A DNA stretch of 64,000 nucleotides from Owenia fusiformis (GCA_903813345.2 CAIIXF020000007.1:24601564-24665563), one strand, 5' to 3'; positions 11,688 through 23,491 are shown, counted from the stretch's first letter. Numbers and translations: made by a program. Notes: generated from the letters alone by a model not told the origin.

Positions 11688-12686
11688 TCAATATTTAATG
11701 GTTTTCATAGCAATGCCATTGTTTGAGGCTGTTACACTAGGGTTCATGGAGGCATTGAAACTGGTCCTTTTGCTGCAATATACCCTCATGATAGTTTGTC
11801 TGAAGTCAGCATACCCCAGGCTATATATTATAGGGTTAATTGCAGAGTTACTCATTCCTAAGAAGACACTCACTACGAGCATCAGTTTGTTGATGGCCAC
11901 GCCATAATAGTCTAAAGTATATAATAACAGGTTAGGAATCCATGATATGAAGAGATAAAATGCGATGAATGATAAAAATATTGTCGTTTTTGTCTGACGT
12001 TTCATATGCCGCCTGACTCTCTGATTATTTGGATTTTCTATGAATGATGCTGACAGTCGTTGCTGTTCTATCTTCTGTGCTTGGTAACGCGCCACCCCCA
12101 GGATTCTTAGGTACAGCACAGCAACAACAAATGATAGTACCATGACAGTGATGAACGTCGTGAGTCCCTGAGCAAGCGGGATGACATGGGGGTAGCGACA
12201 CAGCGTAACTGGATGGTTTGGATGGTTCAAGTGATGGATGGGCGTGTAGAGAATAATCAAGGTGGCCCAGATATACATCCCGACAAGCGAAATGATCACA
12301 TTTCTCATACTAATCAAACGCTGGTACTTGAACGGATGTAGGATAGCAATGTAACGTTCAAGCGCTATGAGGAAAACTGTACCTTGGGATAACAACAGAA
12401 AAAACGTCAGCAGTAAATATGCGGGAACACATAGCTGGTACTTCCTGTCATACTGCGCGATCATTTGTAAGTTCAAGCCTACAGCTCCCGTCAGCAGGTC
12501 AGCCAGGGCCAAGTTGCTGAGTAAACAATACGTCGGGGTATGCATCTTCCTCGTTTTAATGACAACCATTATTACAAGTCCATTTCCTATGACTGCAATT
12601 AAGGCAATTGCGATTTCGATCCCCAACATTGTCCATTCGTAGAGGTTCAGAGGAGTTTTCTCAGCCTCTGCCGTTATATTATCCAT
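11688..12686 (-). CDS. class A (rhodopsin-like) G-protein-coupled receptor, intronless
   Basis: A single open frame of 332 residues with seven hydrophobic segments. Hallmarks: GN at 34-35 in TM1; LSNLALADLL with Asp63 in TM2; Cys86 at the top of TM3 and Cys163 in the second extracellular loop, the expected disulphide; ERY at 110-112; Trp140 in TM4; a TM6 SWIP (249-251) in place of the usual CWxP; NPIIY at 284-288 in TM7; and Cys304 as a likely palmitoylation site. The N-terminus is short with an NIT sequon and no signal peptide. The start is in good context (aagATGG). It should act at the plasma membrane through G proteins. The ligand cannot be assigned: overall shape suits the amine/adenosine/melanocortin-like groups, but TM3 lacks an aspartate at the amine-binding position, so a monoamine ligand is unlikely. 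Two overlapping AATAAA hexamers (as tttatt, 11674-11683) fall within 15 bases of the stop. Confidence 0.93.
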   Translation of the reverse strand: MDNITAEAEKTPLNLYEWTMLGIEIAIALIAVIGNGLVIMVVIKTRKMHTPTYCLLSNLALADLLTGAVGLNLQMIAQYDRKYQLCVPAYLLLTFFLLLSQGTVFLIALERYIAILHPFKYQRLISMRNVIISLVGMYIWATLIILYTPIHHLNHPNHPVTLCRYPHVIPLAQGLTTFITVMVLSFVVAVLYLRILGVARYQAQKIEQQRLSASFIENPNNQRVRRHMKRQTKTTIFLSFIAFYLFISWIPNLLLYTLDYYGVAINKLMLVVSVFLGMSNSAINPIIYSLGYADFRQTIMRVYCSKRTSFNASMNPSVTASNNGIAMKTIKY

Positions 12687-14849
12687 CTTAATTGGCTGAT
12701 TATAGCTGTTACAAGTCCCCCGAGGCTTGTTTCGTGCTAAAATATCTTATATCAAGCAATAATCTTTTACAATCTACTCACATCTAGTGGGTTGAAATTG
12801 GTATTTAACCTCTGGGGACGTCAATTTAAATTATCTGTAATGACTATAATTCTTTCATTAGATAATTCTTTAATAGGTAATTGGTCACAATAAGTCACAA
12901 TTATCAGATTATTTAGCACAATTTTCATCATAATGTCATGTTTCATTTATCCTTACTCTTTGTAGGTGATTTAGCATCCATGTATACCATTAACATTGTT
13001 TCTAGTTAGACGTATTTTTTAAATTGTGTATTATAGGCTAGCTTCCATATGCTCATATCCAATTATAACCGTTCTTTGTTCATAAAGTACTTCCGAGCAA
13101 TCATTGATTATATAACCAAAATAATAATTGCTCTAATTCACGATCCAGTGTGCTTTTTCATAATCAGTATTTTATTATGCCATGTCTGTAATTAGTTACC
13201 TTTCTCCCTGTACTTATATATTCTTTGATTGCTCTCTCATTGAAAGACCATTGATTTGGCTCAAGCAGGTCCTTTGGTTAATCTTAGTTAGTTAAAGACT
13301 TGTTCATTGTAGCAGTTCCTAATGCCCCTTTGTGCCGAGTTAAATGCTTGGCTTTGCAACCAAGAAATATTTCCTTTACTTACTGGTCAATCCTTATAAA
13401 TACCCCACATCTATATTTTGAATAATAATATTTTCACAGTCTTAAAGCACTGTAACTAATCTGCAGTATTTCATTCAATAGTTCAGGTTTAAATCTGATG
13501 TGATTTCCTCTAGATACGTAAGTGAGTTGACGTCAGTCCTGCTTTACTGGAACCTGATAACTATTTATCATAAAGTTTATGAATATTTAAAATATTTTGA
13601 AAACAGCAACTTGTGTAATTGTTACATCATACCTCCTTAGATAGAGCACTGAGTGTTTTAATATCTGCCCGAATCCTTTATATCTTACAACTGCAAAGCT
13701 CAGCTGACATTTAAAAACTGTTGTTCTGTGGTCATGTGGTTAATGCTTTGTTTATTCAGTATCTAATTTCACAAGTTGATGGCACATCATATGTTCTCTT
13801 AAGTTTATTATTGTTTAGAATATTTCCCTGGAGTTTTTATTTTGCTGAACTTGTAGAAGTTTACTACTATCCTGTCTGTGCAGACCCCGTACTGTATGTC
13901 AGATATCTTCTAATACTCTAATGCTTTGATAATTCACAGTAGCCTCTCTTTGTATATCAGCTGAACACGTTGATTGATCCCGTAGCCTCTAATTATTCTC
14001 ATTTTCCAATAAATGATGTGAAAGTAGTTTATTTCCTTGCATTTCTGTCCAATTTAGTTTTCTTAATTCTAACTTATAGTCAATTTTCATCCATTCAGTT
14101 TTCATTTTAATGTTATGTAATATTCTGAAATCTAATTACCACTGACATAAGTGAACCATAATAAAATATGAACGCTGGCAATGTTCCTATATAGCTGCAG
14201 TAATACCATTTTGCTATATGGGCATATTAGGGGTATAGGTTACTATATGATTGCACACAATCTCAAACATGAAAATTCTACAATGCCCCGTTGAAATTAT
14301 ATTTCAAATGTATATAGTATTTCTTCATTTGAAAATACATTGAGAAAATGAACTTAGTTCATAGCATACTTATGTTCAGATATTGCAGGTTATAACATTA
14401 GTACATTCAGAAATGAAGGTGCATTTAAATCTTAGCATTCAGGTATTTTAAGTAAATGTTAAACTTTCTGTAGGGGACAAGTAAACAATTCTAGAACAAT
14501 ACAATATTAATATAATCCTAGTACATTAAGTAAACAACAATATTCACACACCCTTTCATCAAATGATATTTTATTGCTCTCACATATTTTTCACTTTCTG
14601 CAATTTGTATCTTGTGTGTATATCTTATAATAAAAAGTTTCATTTTTGTTTTGTTTATGGTCTTCAATATTCTGTTGTGGAGATTTATGAGCCAATCAAG
14701 CTCTTTTGCAAACTTCAATGTCATAGAAAGTATAGGAGAAGCTGTCTTAACAAGCACTGATAATGATGGTGTTTGCACTCCCTGAGTATATATCAGCAAT
14801 GACTACTGTATAGGATCTAGATCTACAAGGAAGATTTATTGTGACAACT
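12687..14849. other. AT-rich non-coding stretch
   Basis: Upstream side of the GPCR. A TGACGTCA octamer lies at 13528-13535. A 93-codon minus-strand open frame at 14518-14799 is not supported by family resemblance. No repeat structure was noted. Confidence 0.35.
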
Positions 14850-15045
14850 CAGGCCCGTAGCCAGGGGGGGGGGGGGGGGGTTCGGGGGGAGGGTTCAATT
14901 TCTTTCAAAATCATGCAGTTTTTCACCATTCTGACTATTTAGTGATTTTTGGCCAAATTTGCCAAAGTGAACCCCCCCTAGAATTTTTTGAAAAGTAAAC
15001 CCTCCTTGGAAAATTCTGGCTAAGGGCCTGCAACTGGCCCAAAGG
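14850..15045. mobile_element. MITE of the 'ggcccgtagccaggggg' group
   Basis: The left end reads caggcccgtagccagg followed by a run of about 15 G, and the right end is the inverse, ttctggctaagggcctg. The interior holds ttcaatttctttcaaaatca and accattctga, both repeated in inverted form at 16395-16450. It is a short non-autonomous element with no coding content. Confidence 0.65.
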
Positions 15046-15538
15046 TTACAGATGAAAATGTAACTTACATGTATACGATAACAGCAATTTTGTTTCATTC
15101 ATAAATATGGGCTCAATGATGAAATAATACTCCTATTCGCGATAAGAGTTCAGGTGGTAATTTATATAAATATTTCCCATGATGCATTGCTTTGGAAGGG
15201 ACACATTTTCATTGGCCCGCCGAACGAGTCGAATACTCTGAACGTTTCTCAGCTTCTGATCTTCCATCAGCCCTCAAGCATAATTATATGATCCAATCGG
15301 AGATTCAAAGTAACATTATTTATATTTTTTCGATTTTCGATGAAGTCTGAGCAATTTCTGGGAAATCAGTGACGTCACTGGAATTGGACGGCATTTTCAA
15401 CTACGGATTTCTTCGGATTTGGGGATCTACAGTTCAAAAAGCCTTGTTATATATCTTAATTACATACATACCTATCATTTGTGCAAATGCAACTCTACAT
15501 AAATGTTTAATAGAGTCGCAGTGCGGCATTGAAAATAG

Positions 15539-15611
15539 CACCCCTGTCTAATCCAATGGGAAAGAACCCGGATGTAGACGAAGTTGTACCATACATTAGA
15601 GCTCTTCAAAC
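15539..15611 (+). CDS. candidate exon (NPMGKNPDVDEVVPYIRALQ)
   Basis: The frame reads APLSNP then MGKNPDVDEVVPYIRALQ and meets a donor AAAC|gtaagg. It can be read as an internal exon (AG acceptor at 15537-15538, two leading bases that complete the codon left by the 10025 exon) or as a first exon starting at the ATG 15556, with a CRE octamer at 15370. The acceptor has no good pyrimidine tract, so the second reading is also reasonable. It leaves two bases, which match the start phase of the exon at 31003. Family unknown. Confidence 0.35.
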
Positions 15612-17234
15612 GTAAGGTAACTAAACTGAACTAAACAAAACGTTATCGCGTATTGGTATATTAACCGTTAATTATTAAAATAATGGGATGTTTAAATAAT
15701 GGAATATAATGACCTGCATGATCCATGAAATGAAGAGAGGCTTAATTAATGAAATAATAGGATGTTAAATAATCAATGAAATTCTGAAGTACTTGCTGTT
15801 TTATTGGATCTAAAAACAATAATTTAATCCAAAGCTATTTCCTATTGAAAGCCCATGACCCAGTAAACATCCTTTCACTTTATCTGACACTCACAGACTA
15901 CAATTTCAACAATTGCATCAAATAAGAATTCCCAGGTGCCTTTTCAAGCTCTTCCACAAGCAGTATGAATAGTTAACTACATGTAGGGCTGTGCCTGTAT
16001 TTATTTATAAGTTTCCAGGTTGTCAGCCATTTCAGTGCCGTTTAATTAGATTTCTTCATTACTCAACATCACCTGGTGCCTGTAATTTCACCTCACATCT
16101 AATCTGATTACCAAATATGATTATTACCACCTTGCCGGGCCAGTTCTAGGGGTTTTAGTGCTAGTTTAGAAGGCATTCATTTTACTATATCGACCTGAGC
16201 AATATGTGACGTCATAGTGATGGTCAAGAATGCATAAATGATCGGTCTAGAATGCATTTAACAACCAGCAATTTTCCCCGGGAAATTAGATATCGTTCAG
16301 TGCGTAAGATTTTCTTGCTGTTTCAGTCCTGTTCATTAACGGTGGTAATAATACTAATAACGTCATTTCTGCCTTCGGCCAGATTCACTTAAAAAGTTCT
16401 CAGAATGGTGAAAACTGCATGATTTTGAAAGAAATTTTGGCCAGGGGGGGGGGTTCGCTCGAACCCATTGAAACCCCTTGGCTACAGGCCTGCATATTCA
16501 TGTTATGGAGAAGGACCACAGCAGTTATTGACCCCATTAATCCCGGATCTTGCCTTTTCCATACACCTTGATCATTATTAATTAATCAATTAATTAATTT
16601 ATGAGTCTGTATCATTTATAGTAGTTTCCCAATAAGGAAATGTAAATGTATGTTGCAATAGATAATTTACACCTTTTCAGGTTCTACTTTGGCTGGGTGC
16701 TCCAATTTTGCATTTTTGCAAAAAGTTTATGTGAGTTATATAGCTTGAATACATACATTACTGACTCTCAAAATGTCATAAGTGACAAACTAGAGTACAT
16801 GCAAAAAAATATAACAACCAACTATACTTCACTTCAACATCAAAGTGCAGTAAAACCTCCTTAATCTGAATGCTGTATGTACAAGCCAAAAGTGTTTGTA
16901 TTTGCAGGTGTTTTAACATGGAAATCTTTGGTATATTAAAGAAAAGTATTCACATCTAGAGATGTTCAGATTAGAGAGGCAAGCCCACTTGAAGAGGGGG
17001 GGGGGGGGTATTGGGGCGACCACCTTCCTTTTTAGAGACTTGTATTTAATGATGCAAATATGGCTCTCAGATATGCTCAGAATGTACTGGAGAGGGTCTA
17101 AATTTTTTCTGGACCCCCTAGCTTGCGGTGCTCCTCACCATTGACGCTTTGTGTGAGCGTGTCTGCAGTGCAACCCATCCGTATGTAGAAATCCTTTTGA
17201 CGGGCCTGGAGAGGTGTTTGTAAAAAAATTGTTT
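15612..17234. other. non-coding stretch with MITE fragments
   Basis: About 16380-16495 is a second fragment of the 'gtagccagggg' MITE group, ending gaaaccccttggctacaggcctgc. A CRE octamer is at 16207-16214 and a G run lies near 16997. The rest is AT-rich and unremarkable. Confidence 0.4.
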
Positions 17235-17244
17235 AAGTTTATGT

Positions 17245-17900
17245 TTTATTTATTTATTTTATAATACTAGTCAACATATAATTACAGGGCCTACACCGAA
17301 GCATTATTGGCCTTGATGGTTACAATGGTAAAACTACAATGCTACAATATTACAATGCAAATATGATAGATATAAAAAAATAGATATAATATATTTTGAT
17401 AAGAAATAATCATGAAAACTCGAAGACAGGGCAAAAATAAATATATATATTCCCGAAAATTGGACTATGTCGTGACTTCCTTGACAATAGAGTATAAAAA
17501 ATCAGCAGTAAGTTCAATAGCCTTCTTGTTTGTAATGGAGTCAACAGAGGAATCAGCAAAAAGTAAAAAGTCTACCCTGTCTTCCTGTTTTCTAAAGGTG
17601 TTTGTAAATGCTGGTTTCACTGTATGTAGAAAGCGAAGTTGAATTTTCTCATATGCATTTATACAAAATTCACATTTAAAATGATGAAGTGATATAATTG
17701 ACCCATTTTAATAGAAATGTCCACCAAAACATGACATGAAATAATGAAATTCCTTTCCTACATATTTTAGTACTTTAGATCTGCAAAAATTGTTGATAAA
17801 TTGAGGAATTAGCATAAATTTCAGGAGATGAAAGTTAAGAAATAGTAAAATTTTCACAAAACATGACTTCATGCATTCCAAATTGTTCATATTGACATGC
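17245..17900 (-). pseudogene. decayed non-LTR retrotransposon (LINE) 3' end
   Basis: Reading the minus strand, a broken frame starts near 17890 and has at least one stop around 17708. It continues with a zinc-knuckle-like HHFKCEFC, then YEKIQLRFLHTVKPAF and DRVDFLLFADSSVDSI, and ends KEVTT-stop near 17474. This is the usual layout of the C-terminal tail of a LINE ORF2. The 3' untranslated end carries an (AAAT)n tract, seen on the plus strand as tttatttatttatttta near 17245-17262. The frame is interrupted, so the copy is dead. Sequence to about 18650 may belong to the same element but cannot be aligned by eye. Confidence 0.6.
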
Positions 17901-18705
17901 AGATCAAAGAATTAGCATTTTTTTGCTTGATGAGGTCATAGGTCAAGGTTGGAGAATGTACAAATGGGAACATCTGTAACAATTGTTACAGTTTTCCAGT
18001 TGGAGACATGTTGTCATGGTAATCAGTTTCACGTGTACTATGAATTAAAAATTGAACATTCAAGTTGTCATTTGAATGAGAACCATAAGAACCGAGTATA
18101 ATATGCATATGTTTGAAAATAACCTGGTATACAATATTTGCAGAGTCTGATAGAAATCAAATTTTTAATGATACCAAATATTTCCTTTTTCAATTTGATA
18201 TGGGGAATTGGTGTGTAAAGTGTGGAAAAATCCCACATGGAAATACATTTATTTGGAAAGTATAAAAAGGAATTTAAACTGAGATAACTACATCCATATT
18301 AGTAGACTTTTCAGATTCATCTTTTTTTTACATTCTGCTAGGATGTTTGTATGTTCAAAGTATAAAACAAAATAGCATTATGTTTTAAAAAGTGTCTGAA
18401 AATGTTCATTTGTGTGATGCTTTATAACATCAACTGGTGATTTAATTTCCCAAAGCTAGTAAATAAAGCTCTTGTTTTGGGAAGGCAAATTAAGTGATAG
18501 CACAATATAGGATAAAGTTTCACACCAGGACAGTTATCTTTGCATCATTGTTCACAGTTCATATGTAAACACTTCTGGTCTGAACTTTAATCTAAATATT
18601 TATGAAATATCACTGACCTAAGAGATGGAGTTGGATTTGATTTCAACTCTCACTGTTTAATTGAATGGGTCTTGTTTTACAAGGCAAGAGTGTCTAATTG
18701 AGTGC
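17901..18705. other. AT-rich stretch, possible upstream part of the decayed LINE
   Basis: No intact frame. Position and composition would suit the 5' continuation of the minus-strand LINE remnant at 17245-17900, but no motif confirms it. Confidence 0.25.
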
Positions 18706-18708
18706 TTA

Positions 18709-19290
18709 CCCCCCTATCACACCAAACTCGTTCTCACCCGTTCTTGCCAGTCCTACGAAAACGTCATAAAACGGGCTCAATCTGGCTGTGGTCGGGAAAT
18801 ATGTCTAAAAAAATTAGCTACTTCGTTCATAAACAGTTTTCAATAAGTCCATCTCATTCGCAGTTTGTTCAGGTCGCACCACGTCGGTGTGCAACGTCTT
18901 ATAACGCGTCCCTTAGTCTAGAAGGTCATCATGACCTGATTACAGAACGGTATGGTCGCCATCGAATTTTGAATCAATTCAAAATTCTAAATCACATTCC
19001 CCGTCAGGGAAAGTCCATAAAGTTCGTAAACAGACCGTAGAACGTTGTAGCTACATTTATTCAGTTCGCACACAGTTTAAAACCGATTCGGCAACGTTTT
19101 GATGATCACCTGAAAATTTTGAGCATGCTTTTAGTTCTGGAGGACCTACTCGTTCTAGTAGTTTCATGAAGTTTGTAAACAGATCCCAAACGGTTCTTAG
19201 TGGGTTCTTAGTACGTCAAATCTGTTTGTGCACTAAGTTTAAGCCCGTTTTCGAGAACGTAGTGAGAACTAGTTTGGTGTGATAGTAGGG
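18709..19290. mobile_element. PIF/Harbinger-type MITE with TTA target duplication
   Basis: Inverted ends: left ctatcacaccaaactcgttc, right agtttggtgtgatagt with gggtta. The flanking trinucleotide TTA occurs at both edges (18706-18708 and 19291-19293). A three-base TWA duplication is the signature of PIF/Harbinger insertions (established knowledge). The interior is GC-richer than its surroundings. A 112-codon open frame starting at 18702 overlaps the element and shows no transposase motif. Confidence 0.75.
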
Positions 19291-19293
19291 TTA

Positions 19294-20385
19294 GGGTCTT
19301 GTTTAAATAAGTCTTATGTATATGTTTCCAGTCTTTAAGGAAATTGTCTCAAATTAGTCTTGCAACCAGTGATATGAGTCTTATAATTGTGTGATTATAT
19401 TGTTCAAAAGGGTCCTGGTTTAAATGAGCATGTTACTTTTATGGGTGTTTGAAAAAATTGATTGTTTTACTTTGGTTGAATAGGAAAATAGAGTTGAAAA
19501 TTGAGTCTAAATAAGGCCCATTTCTAGGTAAATAAATGCATTTAAAAGCAGGTTATCAGAATTTCTTGAGCATTATATATATTTCAATGAAGGTAAGTAC
19601 CGAAACAGTGGGATACATATTTAACAAGGCAACATAACTGAAATCAAATGTCCTCCTTTTGCATTCTCATACTTCATATTTTTCAGGAGTTTTTGTAAAC
19701 AAATAAATATTTTAGACTACAGAGCATGCCCCAGGAGTTCAAGTTAAATGAATGTACATATGTCCTATGTCTCGATAGGTTGCCTCATTACTAAAAAATA
19801 TTCTAACAAATATTTTCCAGTGTGTTTAAAGATGGAACTGGAAGTTTCTCTGATTAAACAGGCTGCCATCTATTCATAAGGACAGAATCTTTTGCCACAT
19901 TTGAAGCCTGGAATATCTATTCGATTCATTCTATGTTTTACTACTACAAGGACTTTAAAATGGATGGGAATGAAATTGTGATTGAATCAGTTTATTGAGA
20001 TTACCATTTAGAAAGTATGGTTCAAAGTATGGTTCAATTTACTTCTCAGATATGAGTAGTATAATTGCCTGTAGCATATCACATCCAACATTGTTTTGAT
20101 TGTCTATTTGAGCAACCATTGATCCCATTTGTTGTTTTCTCTGTTTGTCATTCCTTGGTTTTAATTGAGCCTTTGATAATAAGATTTATACAAGATTTGG
20201 TGTATACTAGAACATAATTACAATTTATTATATACAATTTACACATATAACATTATTAAATACACTCAAGCATAATACACATTTAGAAATATACAAAGAT
20301 AAGATGAGTGTCTGTTTTAGTTTAAGTTTCTCTAACATTTTCCCTCGATTTCCACATTGCACAGGCCCAAGGTTGATGCAAGGCA
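19294..20385. other. AT-rich non-coding stretch
   Basis: Nothing recognised beyond AT-rich sequence near 20205-20290. The right end borders the 3' untranslated region of the small minus-strand gene. Confidence 0.35.
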
Positions 20386-20391
20386 TTTATT
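20386..20391 (-). terminator. poly-A signal AATAAA of the small gene
   Basis: Read on the minus strand, AATAAA occurs 68 bases after the TAA of the gene at 20459-21504, a normal distance for a short 3' untranslated region. Confidence 0.5.
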
Positions 20392-20458
20392 CTCCATCTA
20401 GAGAACCAGGTCATATCAGCAATCTGATGGTCGATGGTCAGTGGATAAGTTAGTTGTG

Positions 20459-21504
20459 TTAAAATGTGGTAAAGCCGGAGTCATCCTTCTTCTTTTGATG
20501 GAAACCTTTTTCTTCGTTATTCAACTCCTCTGATTTTTTTATGAATACACCAGAAATAGCATATCTGGCCTCTCTTGCCTGGAAACAAAATGCTATATGG
20601 TTAAATGTCATTTTCTACTTAGGCCATAAGAAGTAGATTCTTTGTTTTGCGTCCCCTTGCTTGCACGATTTTGAGTAAATCAGAAAAAAACAAACACATC
20701 CAAATAGCAATCACAAGGGTCTGAAAGTACCATCACATTTCGTTCAGTCAGAATCAGATGAAATGGCAGAAAATTTGACATGCGTCAAAATTGACAGTGT
20801 TATTAATTAGTTTGGCATACATTGTGTTTTCTTATAAATTTACCCTTGAATGATAGCTATGTTTAAATGTATTGTATAAAATGTATAGATATGTGTTTGA
20901 AATCACAGCAAATTTCTCAGCAAACAAGTTTGTGTTTTTTCTTGAGTTTGTGTTTGTTTTCCTTGTACCCTTGCATGATTTGGATTTTGCCAGGACGCAA
21001 AACAATGAATCTACTTCTTTTGGCCTTAGTAACGTTTTTTATGTTTTTCATTTTTTATATTTGTTATTTGCTATTTTGTCATTTTATTTGTCAAATGTTA
21101 TCCTTTGTGCTTTATCATCCTTCAGGGATTACATGACCTCGCTGTTTAATTGTCAGTCATTGACATACGATTTTCACTATATTTTAGGAATATTCTAAGT
21201 TGCATCATACTCAATAATACTTACTCTCTTTCCCATTCTATGTAGGGCTCTTTGAAGAAGAGAACGCTTGTCTTTTTTTGTCACTTTCCTGTTTAGGGTT
21301 TGAAAAATCTGGATCATACAGTGGAGACATCTTTAAGATAGTTTCCATTGTGCAATCAGCCTTTGTGTAAAAGCCATTTTTGCCAAATGTTGCAAAGTCA
21401 ATCTCTGGCCATTCATATACATGTATGGCATCCAGGTCTATCACCATTATGTCATTTTCCACTTTCTCCTCATCTATGGAACAATGCGATTGCTTCGCCT
21501 CCAT
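20459..21504 (-). CDS. small two-exon gene, unknown ~132-residue protein, frame broken by one extra A
   Basis: Exon 1 (21504-21225) starts at an ATG in good context (gctATGG). It reads MEAKQSHCSIDEEKVENDI, later HVYEWPEIDFATFGKNGFYT, and then DPDFSNPKQESDKK. There a run of seven A (21272-21278) throws the frame. With six A it would continue DKRSLLQRALHRMGKR and reach a consensus donor AGA|gtaagt in phase 0. Exon 2 (20578-20459) has a good acceptor, starts in phase 0 with AREARYAISGVF and ends DDSGFTTF-TAA. Both exons, their phases and a downstream AATAAA agree, so I believe the gene is real and the extra A is a sequencing or assembly error, although a recent frameshift mutation is possible. 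The acidic and aromatic N-terminus and basic middle give no family I recognise; no signal peptide or membrane segment is seen. Confidence 0.65.
20620..21028. mobile_element. hairpin repeat in the intron of the small gene
   Basis: About 20620-20655 (aggccataagaagtagattc and ttgttttgcgtcc) is repeated inverted at about 20990-21028, and a second block (aaaacaaacac / gtgtttgtttt) extends the arms. The arms enclose a few hundred bases with no coding content. It occupies most of the intron between exons 1 and 2, so it is probably an inserted foldback MITE. Confidence 0.55.
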
Positions 21505-21957
21505 AGCTGTCTTGTTTCTTTTGATTTCCAAGTAGCAATTTTGCTCACGGCACTCCTAATCCTCTGGCTTCTATTTGGTTGTTTTTCCATCATCAAATAT
21601 TTATGTAATTTATGTCTGTAGATCAACTTTGAAGAATTTCTTTATCAGTTTTGTATTGCAATTGCTTTTGTTTGTGTTTACCATAGAAACAATATTTCTG
21701 TCACCAGGTAATTTTTATTGTGTTGTATGACATCACATGTCTTGTTGTTATAAAACATGAAGCCCATAGCAACCATTGCATTATTTGCTGTGTGACATCA
21801 CAATATCATTACTTAAAGTAACTTTCTATCATTTCATCTAAAAATTAAAACCCTTGGAAATACTAAATATGGTTTAAGTGCCATATATAAAAATTTATTT
21901 TAGAAATATTGTGGATCAAAATGAAAAAAAACAGAAATAAAGAATAAAAACATATTC
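21505..21957. other. upstream flank of the small gene
   Basis: Presumed promoter side of the 20459-21504 gene; an in-frame stop lies upstream of the ATG. No TATA box or other motif was convincing. Confidence 0.3.
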
Positions 21958-22041
21958 CACCCTTGGGATTTGAACCCAGATCTTTTGGAATAAAAAAGTC
22001 TAGATGAGCCCAAAGCTCTAACCATCACACCACAGTGCCAG
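21958..22041 (-). repeat. tRNA-derived SINE or tRNA pseudogene
   Basis: On the minus strand a box A-like tggtgtgatggttagag is followed about 45 bases later by a box B-like gggttcaaatccc, the spacing of an RNA polymerase III internal promoter. The T-arm pairs at four of five positions, but no proper anticodon stem or acceptor stem closes, so it is not a functional tRNA gene. Interpreted as the head of a tRNA-derived SINE; the body would run leftwards. Confidence 0.6.
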
Positions 22042-22367
22042 AGCTTTCTGAAGGAAGAAATTCTTTATGTATATAATCATGGACGAAAAAAGTCTTATTT
22101 ACATTCTTAAATTCTTAAAAATGATCAGCATTACTACTAATAATAACATTTTGCATGTCTGAGTAAGTATTTTGATGTACATTTAGGATAAATGTTGTTT
22201 TATTCAGTTTTCGTTTGGGTATGACTTCCTGTCAAAACAGTGTTAAAAATGCAGGGCTCAACAAAAATTTTCAATTAGAAAATGATATATATCCTTTGAT
22301 CAGCTGTTTTTGGCACCTGAACTCATCCTACTAGAAAGGTAAGAGCATTTTCTTGAGACATATGGCT
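22042..22367. other. AT-rich non-coding stretch
   Basis: No exon or repeat structure I can support lies between the tRNA-like unit and the MITE at 22368. Confidence 0.3.
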
Positions 22368-22688
22368 CGATTCTTCAATGATGTATAACATTCTAAAGTA
22401 TTGTTTTCCTGACCATATCACGCGATCCCGAGTCGGGAGACAGTGTAATTGACTTGTTATTTTCCATGTCGTCTAACCAGGAAGTCTTGCCAATGCGCAT
22501 GGGTGTAACCGGAAGCGGAAATCTCATGGCATGGGGGCGCATGCGCATTACCCAACTTCCTGAAAAGCCATCTTGAAAATGATCAACTCTTCAACATTTT
22601 TCGTCAATATATTTCCTATTCCACTACGGATAGCCTGATATGGTTTGAAAAACGATATTTTAGAATGTTATACATCATTGAAGAATCG
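22368..22688. mobile_element. 321-bp MITE with ~50-bp inverted ends
   Basis: The left end cgattcttcaatgatgtata continues with acattctaaa and is repeated inverted at the right end (tttagaatgttatacatcat, tgaagaatcg). The core has a second inverted pair around aggaagt...aatgcgcat and atgcgcatt...acttcct and is GC-richer than its flanks. There is no coding content. The superfamily is not clear because no convincing target duplication is visible. Confidence 0.75.
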
Positions 22689-23491
22689 TAAGTGTTTCCA
22701 AGATTTCTTACATTTTTACAAAATACCTTTATAAAGGACTGGGAATATCAAGTTTTCCATAGCCATCAATCTAAAGATGGCTATGTGCAAATATAGTAAA
22801 TCTCACCTATTATTCAGACGATTCTTATTGGCCACTCTGTACATGTAGAACAAATATGCTTTGTGGTAACAAGTGATGTAACATGGACAACTCTTATTAA
22901 CAATTTTACCCTAAAATAATAACCTGAAATCGAGAGGCTGAAGTAACATATCCTTTTTTGAGATGCGAATTCAAATTTTGTAAAGGGTAAAAACAAAGCC
23001 CTGGGTCATATATTTTGTCTATTAATTATGTATTTGTTCCCATGATTGACTTATGTACTTTTATCTATTATGTGCCAGTCAGTTACAGATCCTCACAATG
23101 CTATCATGCCTATATGTACTCAATGGAAAATATACTGGATTTTACTTTGTCTTTATAGAAGGATTACAAAACTCTCCTATTTGGATTTAATTATACACCA
23201 AAAAACAATAGAATGGTATCTTCATAAATAGATGGTACAAACCCCAATTGAAATGGATTTATGCAAGAAAAACACCAAAGTTCACAGATATACAATTATA
23301 ACAGAAAAAATAATTAAAAGAAAAAGTTTTGACCAACAGTGCAGTGACATCACTTTGTTATAGCTTAGTTTCAAACATGCCGACTTGTAATTGACAGTTT
23401 AACATCTTCAATATTTTTCTTTTTGGTTCAAAACCTCTATCTAACCCGAATATGTGAGGTTGTAAAACAGGTGTATTTTCTCCTCTGGGAT

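Noticed and set aside
14518-14799. 93-codon minus-strand frame with a coding-like stretch (PSLSVLVKTASPILSMTLKF)
   Set aside because: An acceptor-like AG exists but no firm donor, partner exon or family; not better than chance in AT-rich DNA.
17412-17642. Plus-strand 76-codon frame
   Set aside because: Antisense of the LINE ORF tail, which reads convincingly on the minus strand.
21958-22041. Functional tRNA gene
   Set aside because: Box A and box B are present but the acceptor and anticodon stems do not form; better read as a SINE head.
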